Origin: Lachnospiraceae bacterium
GTDB taxonomy: Bacteria; Bacillota; Clostridia; Lachnospirales; Lachnospiraceae
Assembly: GCA_003542935.1 (NCBI GenBank)
Contig: DPJQ01000034.1
Coordinates: 1 to 6,208 of the forward strand
Length of the DNA stretch: 6,208 nt
Direction of reading: 5' to 3'
Position numbers and translations under genes: made by a program. Shown piece after piece: positions 1 to 5,418 of the stretch. Every line of letters begins with the position of its first letter. The first letter of the stretch is position 1. The notes below the pieces were generated by a model. It saw nothing but the letters and a program-made list of their open reading frames with translations, had not been told where the DNA came from and made no database searches.

Positions 1-938
1 ATCTCAAATTTGTGCATTTTCTTCACCAGCATGGACGCAAAATTCGCCCGCATAAATGAAGTCTTTAAAAGCTCCTCCGAAGCGGAATCCTGAATATTAT
101 CCTCAAAACTCAGCAGATAAATCCATTGTTTTAACTGGCTGATTCCCACGCGCACCAGTGCCTGGTGCACAGAAGTAGTCTCATGGCGAACCGCAAAATA
201 GGCCGAATTGGCCATTTTCAGAAGTGCATAGGTCAGCGCCGCATCACGGCTCACAATCTCCTCCAGCACCTCCACATCCGGCTCTTCCTTCGTGATCTCT
301 ATGATCAGCTGGTACAGATTACCCTGCATGAAATCCACCCGGCTGGTCTTCGTAGTAGTGGCATTGGATATATAACTGCCTTCCACATAATCCACATCCA
401 GAGACTGAGCCAGGTCATAGACTTCCAAGCTGTTGACTCCCGTGGCAATAAACTGTTTCTGGAAACCATGGGCCATCTCCACCACATTGGCCACGGAACG
501 GATCTGGGTAGTTCCTTCTACTTTTGAAATATCCAGCTTTATGTAATCCACATACTCCAGCATGCTGAAATATTTTGGTGTGAACTGAAAATCGTTGATG
601 GCAAAACGGTATCCCTCGTTCCTGTATTTGCTGATCAGAATCGTCGCCAGAGAATGAATCACGATATTGTCTTCAATCTGAATAACGATCTTATCTTTAT
701 CAAAAATCTTCGGCGTATTCCTGAACAGCAGGGAAGGCGTAAATGTCATAAAAGTTGTTTTGTCTTTAAAGATACGGCTGGAATTCTCGGACAGGAACGA
801 CACCATGGCATTGGCCGCCACATTGTCCGAGCTGGCATTATACAGACTGTCCTCGTCCTGCTGAATCATTAGCTCATAGCCTATGATCTTGTCAGTACGT
901 AATTCCTTGATTGCCTGCCTTACTACACAATTGTCCAT
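1..938 (-). CDS. Degenerate EAL domain plus HDOD domain protein (YuxH-like), 3' end outside window
   Basis: The reading frame begins at ATG 938 and runs off the window edge with 312 codons visible; YuxH-like proteins are about 400 residues, so roughly 90 are missing. The N-terminal half (about 1-195) follows the EAL fold of c-di-GMP phosphodiesterases: GYELMIQ (20-26), NDFQF (115-119), YIKLD (132-136), ATGVNS (165-170), EGSYIS (186-191). Most metal and catalytic positions are changed. The usual Asn of the FxNxS strand is Thr, DDFGTG becomes NDFQFT, EGVE becomes TGVN, and QGY becomes EGS. Only the first Glu, Glu89 or Asp90, and the Lys of IKLD remain. The domain is thus probably inactive. From about 205 an HDOD domain follows (LYQLIIEI, IVSRDAALTYALLKMANSAYF 228-248, ALVRVGISQLKQWIYLL 260-276). 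HDOD domains are non-catalytic HD relatives found in signalling proteins. The gene is 1 bp downstream of cheV, so a role in chemotaxis or motility signalling is inferred; the molecular partner is unknown. Confidence 0.88.
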   Translation of the reverse strand, partial: MDNCVVRQAIKELRTDKIIGYELMIQQDEDSLYNASSDNVAANAMVSFLSENSSRIFKDKTTFMTFTPSLLFRNTPKIFDKDKIVIQIEDNIVIHSLATILISKYRNEGYRFAINDFQFTPKYFSMLEYVDYIKLDISKVEGTTQIRSVANVVEMAHGFQKQFIATGVNSLEVYDLAQSLDVDYVEGSYISNATTTKTSRVDFMQGNLYQLIIEITKEEPDVEVLEEIVSRDAALTYALLKMANSAYFAVRHETTSVHQALVRVGISQLKQWIYLLSFEDNIQDSASEELLKTSFMRANFASMLVKKMHKFE

Positions 939-939
939 T

Positions 940-1857
940 TTACTGCGCCCTCCGACGGTCTATCAATTCATCCATAACCTCCACCAGACGCCCGATCTCC
1001 GGCTTGGACAGCTGCTCATCCGCGCCCAGCAGCTTACCCTTCCGGCGCATCTCCTCATTGATCAGGGAAGAAAAGATGATCACAGGTATCTCTTTCATCT
1101 TCTCATCTTCTTTTACCAGCTTCGTAAGGCGGTGTCCATCCATCTCCGGCATCTCAATATCCGTAATCAAAAGGGCCGCCTCCTCATAAAGATCCTCATC
1201 GTCCCGAAGGCTGCAAAGATATTCCCAGGCTTCTTTTCCGTTATTAAAATTCTTTACATTGCCATAACCTGCCCTGCTCAGAGAATCTTTGATCATTTTG
1301 GTCAGGAGAATCGAATCTTCCGCAAGAACGATATGGTCATCCCGCTCCGGACGGAATCCCAGCTTATCGACTTCCTCCACCTGGATCCCTGTCTCCGGGG
1401 CGATCTCCGCCACGATCTTCTCAAAATCCAGGATAGTAACCAGGCTGCCGTCGCACTGGGCAATACCGGTTGAAACGCCTTCCTCATTGTTCGTCAGCGT
1501 TTTATCCGGCTTTTGGATATCCTCCCAGGAAATCCGGCTGATTCCTACCACGGTATGTACACGGAAAGCAATATTCGTCTTGTTAAAATTTGTAATAATA
1601 AACAGGTCTCTGTCGCTTGGTTCGCCGCTTTCCCCAGTCAGGTATTTGGGAAGATTAATGACGGTAAGCAGGGTATCCCTGGGTTTGAAAATTCCCTCCA
1701 CGGTCTCATGGGCGTGGGGAATCGGCTTCACCTTATCTGCCATCATAATCTCACGCACCTTTGCCACATTGATGCCATACAGTTCCCCAAATATGGTGAA
1801 TTGCATAATCTCGATCTCGTTTGTTCCCGATTCCAATAAAATCTGTGTATCCGACAT
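940..1857 (-). CDS. cheV: Chemotaxis protein CheV (CheW-like domain plus receiver domain)
   Basis: CheV couples receptors to the kinase CheA through its CheW domain. Phosphorylation of its receiver domain adjusts that coupling during adaptation. From the ATG at 1857 it has 305 residues, like Bacillus CheV (about 303). The N-terminus has the CheV signature ILLESGTNEIEIMQF (6-20). The CheW-like domain spans about 15-150, with FGELYGINVAKVREIM (23-38) and IPHAHETVEGIFKPR (46-60). The receiver domain spans about 175-298, with acidic pocket Glu180-Asp181 (VLAEDS), phospho-acceptor Asp233 in LLITDIEMPEMDG (229-241), Ser263 in VIIFSS, and Lys285 in LSKPE. All key receiver residues are present, so it is probably phosphorylatable by CheA. 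A GTG at 1863 is an alternative start but is too close to the Shine-Dalgarno sequence. The stop codon is 1 bp from the next gene, whose ribosome site is inside the CheV C-terminal Arg codons. Confidence 0.95.
   Translation of the reverse strand: MSDTQILLESGTNEIEIMQFTIFGELYGINVAKVREIMMADKVKPIPHAHETVEGIFKPRDTLLTVINLPKYLTGESGEPSDRDLFIITNFNKTNIAFRVHTVVGISRISWEDIQKPDKTLTNNEEGVSTGIAQCDGSLVTILDFEKIVAEIAPETGIQVEEVDKLGFRPERDDHIVLAEDSILLTKMIKDSLSRAGYGNVKNFNNGKEAWEYLCSLRDDEDLYEEAALLITDIEMPEMDGHRLTKLVKEDEKMKEIPVIIFSSLINEEMRRKGKLLGADEQLSKPEIGRLVEVMDELIDRRRAQ
949..953 (-). promoter_or_regulatory. Ribosome binding site of the EAL-HDOD gene, inside cheV
   Basis: GGAGG is formed by the CGG AGG Arg codons at the CheV C-terminus (D-R-R-R-A-Q end). 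It sits 10 nt from the ATG at 938, while cheV stops at 940-942. The layout implies translational coupling of the two genes. Confidence 0.75.
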
Positions 1858-1866
1858 AGCCACGCT

Positions 1867-1871
1867 CTCCT
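1867..1871 (-). promoter_or_regulatory. Ribosome binding site of cheV, decides the start
   Basis: AGGAG is 9 nt from the ATG at 1857 but only 3 nt from the in-frame GTG at 1863. The spacing favours ATG 1857, which also makes the N-terminus (MSDTQILLESGTNEIEI) align with Bacillus CheV from its first residue. Confidence 0.75.
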
Positions 1872-1889
1872 TTTACCTTCTCTGTTTAT

Positions 1890-1916
1890 TTATCGACGCA
1901 AAACGCCTTGATCATA
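1890..1916 (-). promoter_or_regulatory. Possible sigma-28-type promoter for cheV (weak)
   Basis: In the cheD-cheV gap the minus strand reads GTCGATAA (1890-1897), 7 of 8 matches to the sigma-28 -10 consensus GCCGATAA. The position about 15 nt upstream reads TATG (1913-1916), only 2 of 4 matches to TAAA. The cheV start is about 33 nt downstream. The sigma gene is encoded in this same window, so control would be logical, but the -35 is poor and the call is tentative. Confidence 0.3.
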
Positions 1917-1922
1917 ACCCTT

Positions 1923-1970
1923 AGCGTCCTGGCCCGCTCACATTTCGCAAAGTGAACGGGACAAGACACT
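1923..1970 (-). other. Long imperfect RNA hairpin after cheD, not a terminator
   Basis: The stem pairs 1923-1931 with 1962-1970, 1933-1941 with 1952-1960, and 1943-1945 with 1949-1951, closed by a 3-nt loop (1946-1948). There is one mismatch (1932/1961) and one bulged base (1942), giving 21 pairs. Three pairs (1925/1968, 1929/1964, 1937/1956) are C-A on the plus strand but G-U on the minus strand. Only the operon transcript therefore forms the complete stem. The lower arm starts in the cheD stop codon (TAG, 1971-1969). The sequence following it in the transcript has no U-tract, so it is not a normal intrinsic terminator; an mRNA-stability, processing or REP-like element is possible. Confidence 0.7.
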
Positions 1971-2451
1971 AGAGGACACGCTCCTGCTTTCCGGCCGACC
2001 GAATGGTTACCCGTCCGGTCGCCACATCCAGAGACATTGTCCTCGCATAGTTGGCGCCGGTATCCTCGCTTTTGACGCGCAGCCCTTCCCGCATCAGAAC
2101 CATCTTTACGCTCTGGGCATTTCTCTGTCCGATATTACCCAGGCCGCCTGCGCCCTTCATCTCAAACATTTTTGCTCCCCCGGCGATTTTTATCACCAGC
2201 CTCCCCTTCATTCCGCCAAAGGCATATACCTTACGAAGGGTTTCCCTGATTCCTGTATCGGCAAATTTCAGAATGTTGCTGTCATTCGCCTGCCCTTTTT
2301 CCGGAAGCATGATATGAAGCAGTGCACCCAGCTTGATCATCGGGTCATAAAAGGCTATCCCAATACAGGAACCTAAAGCGTAGGTGATCAATTCTCCCTC
2401 CTGTCTAGCGATCTTCATATCTGCAATACCGACCGTTATTTTTTTGGTCAT
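1969..2451 (-). CDS. cheD: Chemotaxis protein CheD, receptor glutamine deamidase
   Basis: CheD deamidates specific glutamines of methyl-accepting chemotaxis receptors and binds CheC to raise its CheY-P phosphatase activity, giving feedback adaptation. The protein has 160 residues, the usual length. The catalytic triad expected for the family is present: Thr23, Cys29 in ALGSCIGI (25-32) and His46 in LLHIMLP (44-50). The spacing T-C 6 and C-H 17 equals that of Thermotoga CheD (T21, C27, H44). The conserved KIAGGAKMF (88-96) and the later IGQRNAQSV (107-115) with GANYARTM (132-139) complete the signature. The ATG at 2451 is supported by AGGAG within cheC. Immediately after the stop codon comes a strong RNA hairpin and then a 111-bp gap to cheV, the only sizeable break in the operon. 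Pairing with cheC makes the function confident; no odd substitution was seen. Confidence 0.95.
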   Translation of the reverse strand: MTKKITVGIADMKIARQEGELITYALGSCIGIAFYDPMIKLGALLHIMLPEKGQANDSNILKFADTGIRETLRKVYAFGGMKGRLVIKIAGGAKMFEMKGAGGLGNIGQRNAQSVKMVLMREGLRVKSEDTGANYARTMSLDVATGRVTIRSAGKQERVL

Positions 2452-2454
2452 CGT

Positions 2455-3075
2455 CTACTCAACTCCTAGCTTTTTCATAAGAACATTTAATGATTTGACT
2501 TCAGGCAAAAGCAGCATGTGGCTGTTTAACGCCTGGCCTCCGATCTTGAATTTTCCTTTTATCATCATAATTCTGTCTGAATGCTGTCCCATCATTGCCA
2601 GAGGAAGGCTCATGATGCCGCCCAACATATTAACCCCGAACTGCGGAACGGAGAGATCGGCCTTGACATTTGTCAATGTAGACAGGGCCGTGATATAGGA
2701 AGAAATCACGATATTCCCGATCTCTGTCAATGCAGAGGAATCAATTTCGCTCAACTCCAGGAAATCCGCCCCGGTTTTGCCGACCATCCGGGCCAGAACC
2801 GCATTGGAAAACTCTTTATCCGCGATAAAAAGCATGATCCCCTCTATCTCTCCCGATATCTCCACAAATATGGCGGCCACTATATCCTCCGGATCCCCCA
2901 GAGAACTCAAAGCGGCATTAAATCCCAGTATTTCTACTTTGGGAAGATCCATATTGACCTGGGCATTCAGAATACTCGACAGAGCCGTCGCGGCATTGCC
3001 GCCGCCGATACTGCCGATCTCCCGCATGATGTCAATTTCCATCTCATTCATTTCATCATATTTGTTTATCGCCAT
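2455..3075 (-). CDS. cheC: Chemotaxis protein CheC, CheY-P phosphatase
   Basis: CheC removes phosphate from CheY-P, is stimulated by CheD, and in return sequesters CheD from receptors; it acts in the cytoplasm near the receptor array. The 206 residues match the family length. CheC carries two pseudo-symmetric active-site helices with a consensus E-x-x-N. The second is intact: LTEIGNIVISSYITAL gives Glu118 and Asn121. The first, MREIGSIGGGNAATALS, has Glu19 but Ser22 (codon AGT, 3010-3012) where Asn is expected. The following GGGNAATALS is otherwise typical. The rest of the fold is seen in ISGEIEGIMLFIADKEF (73-89) and VPQFGVNMLGG (143-153). The ATG at 3075 follows GAGGTG, with 5 nt between; the previous stop is 12 bp upstream. 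The gene is followed after 3 bp by cheD, its functional partner. A CheX or FliY assignment is unlikely because of length, paired sites and the cheD neighbour. Confidence 0.93.
   Translation of the reverse strand: MAINKYDEMNEMEIDIMREIGSIGGGNAATALSSILNAQVNMDLPKVEILGFNAALSSLGDPEDIVAAIFVEISGEIEGIMLFIADKEFSNAVLARMVGKTGADFLELSEIDSSALTEIGNIVISSYITALSTLTNVKADLSVPQFGVNMLGGIMSLPLAMMGQHSDRIMMIKGKFKIGGQALNSHMLLLPEVKSLNVLMKKLGVE
2463..2467 (-). promoter_or_regulatory. Ribosome binding site of cheD, within the end of cheC
   Basis: AGGAG overlaps the Leu-Gly codons near the cheC C-terminus (K-L-G-V-E end), 11 nt before the cheD ATG at 2451. With only 3 bp between the cheC stop and the cheD start, cheD translation is probably coupled to cheC. 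Confidence 0.6.
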
Positions 3076-3087
3076 TTATTCACCTCA

Positions 3088-3798
3088 TTACTGCCTCAAA
3101 GAGTTTATTGTGGTCACAATTTCGTCCGACGTGGTCACCATACGCAGAGCCAGGGAATAGGCACGCTGCGCCTCTATAGTCTGGGTAATTTCCTCCGCCG
3201 TATCCACCCCGGACAATTCCAGAGCATGATCTACCAGTTTGGCTCCCCGTACCAGATTGGGTTCCCCGTTTTTCTCCTGTGGGGTAAATTCATTATTGCC
3301 CACACTCTGCATGCCGTCTAAGATATTAAACCGGAATACGCCGATGGTGCCGCTGAGCTGTCCGTCCGTCACAATGATCGGGTTACGGTTTTCATCCAAC
3401 ACCCAATCTCCGTTATCATTCACAAGATAGAACTGTGTTCCTCTCTGAGACAGGCTGAAATGTCCGTTTCTCGTATATGTAATGGCGCCTGATATGGGAC
3501 TCTGCAGCATGAAAAAACCGTCCTCATTGATCGCATAGTCGTAATCATACTCAGTGGATACAAAACCCGTCGGATCGAATTTCGTGTCTGTCGTCTCTAC
3601 AACCACGCCGGTACCCGCTTTCAGAGGCGTATCGCTCCCGTCGTAATTGTTCAGATTATAATACATCAGATCCAGAAAAACTGCTTTCTTGGGTTTATAG
3701 CCGTAATTATTCACATTCGCAAAATTGTTTGCGATGACATCCAGCTTGGTCTGCTCTTCTATTGCTCCCCGTGCGGCCGTATAAAACGATGTATACAT
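3088..3798 (-). CDS. Flagellar hook-basal body rod protein, FlgF/FlgG family (FlhP/FlgG-like)
   Basis: A second rod-family protein of 236 residues, a little short for FlgG (about 260). The N-terminal signature is ANNFANVNNYGYKPKK (residues 23-38), where the usual TTGFK/TPGYK is altered to NYGYK. The central motif is INEDGFFMLQ (90-99), followed by TYTRNGHFSLSQRG (107-120). The C-terminal domain has the FlgG-like IEAQRAYSLALRMVTTSDEI (208-227), ending INSLRQ. It probably forms the distal rod on top of the preceding protein, as FlgG does on FlgF, or FlhP with FlhO in Bacillus. The ATG at 3798 is preceded by GAGGAG (3805-3810) with 6 nt spacing, a very strong site. A 44-bp gap separates it from the previous gene, and no terminator or promoter is recognisable there. 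The tandem rod pair sitting between the sigma gene and cheC is consistent with co-expression. FlgG is preferred over FlgF by the QRAY motif and order, but not proved. Confidence 0.88.
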   Translation of the reverse strand: MYTSFYTAARGAIEEQTKLDVIANNFANVNNYGYKPKKAVFLDLMYYNLNNYDGSDTPLKAGTGVVVETTDTKFDPTGFVSTEYDYDYAINEDGFFMLQSPISGAITYTRNGHFSLSQRGTQFYLVNDNGDWVLDENRNPIIVTDGQLSGTIGVFRFNILDGMQSVGNNEFTPQEKNGEPNLVRGAKLVDHALELSGVDTAEEITQTIEAQRAYSLALRMVTTSDEIVTTINSLRQ

Positions 3799-3842
3799 AT
3801 GTTTCTCCTCTCTGCTGCCTTACTTTCGTATCATCAATCCTA

Positions 3843-4592
3843 TTATGTCACGGATCCCAGTACTACCAGTTTTCCTTCCAGCTGGTCATAGATCTTCAAT
3901 ATCTGGGCCGCACTCTGCAGCGAACGCTGCCCACTGATCATCTGTGTCATTTCCTCCGCCATGGACACGTTGGAACTCTCCACCATCCGCTGTTTCACCT
4001 GAGGATCCGTGGCCGCCTGAGGGGCTGCCGCCGTCCGGAATACGTCTCCGGTAATCTTGGTAAGCTGGGTGTAATCCGCAAAATCCACGATCTGCAGCGT
4101 GCCGTACCGCTGAAAACCATCCTCGCTGGAAATATTGCCCTGCTGGTCGATTCCGATCCGGTCGGTCGGAAGCTGGATCGGCTGCCCGTTTGCCCCCAGC
4201 ACACGCCCTACGCCCTGCAATACCAGATATCTCTCTTCATCCAGGTTGAAAGAACCGTCTCTGGTATAGACAACACCGTTATTCTCCGTCTGAATGGCGA
4301 AAAAACCATTGCCGGCCAATCCTACATTCAACGCACTGTCCGACTCCCTCAATCCGCCTTTTTCATGATCCGTCACCCGCTCATCCGCCGTATTCACTCT
4401 GGATACAGTTCCCACCCCATTCTTGCCGTCACGGTCATAACGGTAGATCATCTCTTCACGGAATGTACTCTGCATCAGCCGATCTTTTTTATATCCCGGT
4501 GTGGATACGTTGGATATGTTGTTACTGATGATGTTCATGTTGCGATTCTGTGTGATCATATTAGACACCAGATCATAATACCCCTGAAACAT
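3843..4592 (-). CDS. Flagellar hook-basal body rod protein, FlgF/FlgG family (FlhO-like)
   Basis: This is an axial component of the flagellar rod, exported by the FlhA-dependent type III pathway without a cleaved signal peptide and assembled outside the membrane. The protein has 249 residues, normal for FlgF/FlgG (about 250-270). The N-terminal rod signature is clear: NNISNVSTPGYK at residues 24-35, inside an amphipathic helix with regular Asn/Ile/Met spacing. The central family motif LAGNGFFAIQ (92-101) is followed by VYTRDGSFNLDEERYLV (108-124). The C-terminal helix VSMAEEMTQMISGQRSLQSAAQ (209-230) matches the family's terminal coiled-coil domain. The start at 4592 is chosen because of the AAGGAG site and because homologues begin with a short M-x-x-G-Y/F-Y segment; an upstream ATG at 4682 would add 30 unrelated residues read through fliA. 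The 20-bp overlap with fliA suggests translational coupling. By position it corresponds to FlhO/FlgF, but family-level similarity does not settle FlgF versus FlgG. Confidence 0.9.
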   Translation of the reverse strand: MFQGYYDLVSNMITQNRNMNIISNNISNVSTPGYKKDRLMQSTFREEMIYRYDRDGKNGVGTVSRVNTADERVTDHEKGGLRESDSALNVGLAGNGFFAIQTENNGVVYTRDGSFNLDEERYLVLQGVGRVLGANGQPIQLPTDRIGIDQQGNISSEDGFQRYGTLQIVDFADYTQLTKITGDVFRTAAAPQAATDPQVKQRMVESSNVSMAEEMTQMISGQRSLQSAAQILKIYDQLEGKLVVLGSVT

Positions 4593-5382
4593 TGCCGTTC
4601 TCCTTATCTTCGTTAAATTTATCCATATGCTTTCTGAGTTTTTTGATGGCGTTCGAGTGAATCTGGGATACCCTGGGTTCACTCACCTGAAGCACCTCCG
4701 CGATCTGCCGCATATTCAGCTCATCCATATAATACAAAGATATTACAAGCTGTTCGTTTTCCTTGAGCTTCCTGATTCCCTCAGCCAGGACTTCCGTCAA
4801 CTCTTTATTGAGAAACCGATCCTCCGGCTGTTCGTTTCTGTCTCCCCTGGGAAGCTGGGCTCCCAGCTCATTTCCCTGGGCCTCTGCCAGGGCCATATCC
4901 AGGGACAGGACATTGAAGAGCGATGCCTTACGCATAGCCTCGTGATATTTCTCCGGCGTGATCTCCAGGTGGGACGTGACCTCCTGGACGGACGGATAAT
5001 ATCCTAATTTATTATATAACGTTGTCACCGCATCTTCAATATCTCTTATGCTCTTTCTTGCACTTCTGGGTACCCAATCCTGTTTTCTGGCCAGATCGAT
5101 AATCATCCCCTTGATCCTTTTGGATATGTAGGTCTCAAACTTTACGTTTTTTTCCATATCGAACTTGTCAATGGCAGACATGATAGCAATGACGCCTTCA
5201 TTGATGATATCATCCACCTGATAAAAGCTCAGATAAATATCACGCATCTGGAGCGCGATACTCTTCACAAGGTAGATATAGCGCATGACGATCTCCTGCT
5301 TGATGTCCAGGCTGCCCGTTTCTTTATACAGTTTTAAAAGCTCTTCGTTCGTCTTTCCCTGATATGCTCCCTGTTCGCTCAT
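4573..5382 (-). CDS. fliA: Flagellar RNA polymerase sigma factor, FliA/SigD (sigma-28, WhiG family)
   Basis: This is the alternative sigma factor that directs RNA polymerase to late flagellar and chemotaxis promoters. The 269-residue length is slightly above the usual 240-255. Region 2 spans about residues 30-107, with core-binding YQVDDIINEGVIAIMSAIDKFD (54-75, split over regions 2.1-2.2) and the family-typical region 2.4 motif QDWVPRSARK (101-110). Region 3 is about 111-153. Region 4 spans about 203-254, with helix-turn-helix MRQIAEVLQVSEPRVSQI (224-241) and the trailing NAIKKLRKHM. The ATG at 5382 is preceded by GGAG with 8 nt spacing, which supports this start. The stop overlaps the next gene by 20 bp. 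An anti-sigma FlgM gene is not present in the window. The symbol sigD would be equally suitable. Placement directly after flhA, without flhF/flhG between them, differs from the Bacillus order. Confidence 0.94.
   Translation of the reverse strand: MSEQGAYQGKTNEELLKLYKETGSLDIKQEIVMRYIYLVKSIALQMRDIYLSFYQVDDIINEGVIAIMSAIDKFDMEKNVKFETYISKRIKGMIIDLARKQDWVPRSARKSIRDIEDAVTTLYNKLGYYPSVQEVTSHLEITPEKYHEAMRKASLFNVLSLDMALAEAQGNELGAQLPRGDRNEQPEDRFLNKELTEVLAEGIRKLKENEQLVISLYYMDELNMRQIAEVLQVSEPRVSQIHSNAIKKLRKHMDKFNEDKENGNVSGVL
4600..4605 (-). promoter_or_regulatory. Ribosome binding site of the first rod gene, inside fliA
   Basis: AAGGAG lies within the last fliA codons (the Lys-Glu codons AAG GAG), 7 nt before the ATG at 4592. 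It decides the start: the longer reading frame beginning at 4682 has no need to be invoked, and only the ATG at 4592 begins with a normal rod-protein N-terminus. Confidence 0.8.
4845..4904 (-). repeat. Cluster of short inverted repeats within the sigma factor gene
   Basis: Within 60 bp there is a 7-bp inverted repeat with a 2-nt spacer (AGCTGGG at 4853-4859, CCCAGCT at 4862-4868). There are also two CCCTGG and two CCAGGG elements (4846-4851, 4874-4879, 4887-4892, 4899-4904) that can pair in alternative ways. The region encodes the linker between sigma regions 3 and 4, which is weakly constrained at protein level. Local mRNA structure is possible; no function is shown. Confidence 0.35.
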
Positions 5383-5418
5383 ATTGAATGCTCCATTACC
5401 TGACCCTTCTCATAGCTT

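Noticed and set aside
152..168. 7-bp inverted repeat with a 3-nt loop in the HDOD coding region (and a bulged one at 195-218)
   Set aside because: Both are short, lie in well-conserved HDOD coding sequence, and are not followed by a T-tract; such small hairpins are expected in several kilobases.
1858..1863. GTG start for cheV at 1863
   Set aside because: The Shine-Dalgarno site would be only 3 nt away, and the extra two residues are not supported by the Bacillus CheV N-terminus.
1886..1915. Nine-codon frame (MIKAFCVDK) between the hairpin and cheV, as a possible leader peptide
   Set aside because: The purine run AAGGG ends only 2 nt before the ATG, too close for initiation, there is no regulatory codon run, and a frame this short is expected by chance.
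1923..1970. Rho-independent terminator after cheD
   Set aside because: The stem is strong, but neither strand has a T-tract after it; the downstream transcript sequence begins AAGGG.
2235..2250. GCCGATAC on the minus strand in cheD as a sigma-28 -10 element
   Set aside because: It encodes the F-A-D-T run of CheD and no TAAA-like element is found 14-16 nt upstream.
3762..4616. A 284-codon open frame on the plus strand opposite the first rod gene
   Set aside because: It is antisense to a gene with clear family motifs, starts without a good ribosome site, and its translation (His/Leu/Ile-rich) shows no recognisable domain. The same holds for the long plus-strand frames at 883-1473, 2581-3321 and 1289-1924.
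4593..4682. Longer start (ATG 4682) for the first rod protein
   Set aside because: It would add 30 residues unlike any rod-protein N-terminus and extend deep into fliA; the ATG at 4592 has AAGGAG at ideal spacing.
5205..5216. 12-bp palindrome GATGATATCATC in the sigma gene
   Set aside because: It is explained by the conserved Asp-Asp-Ile-Ile codons of sigma region 2 and is short enough to occur by chance.
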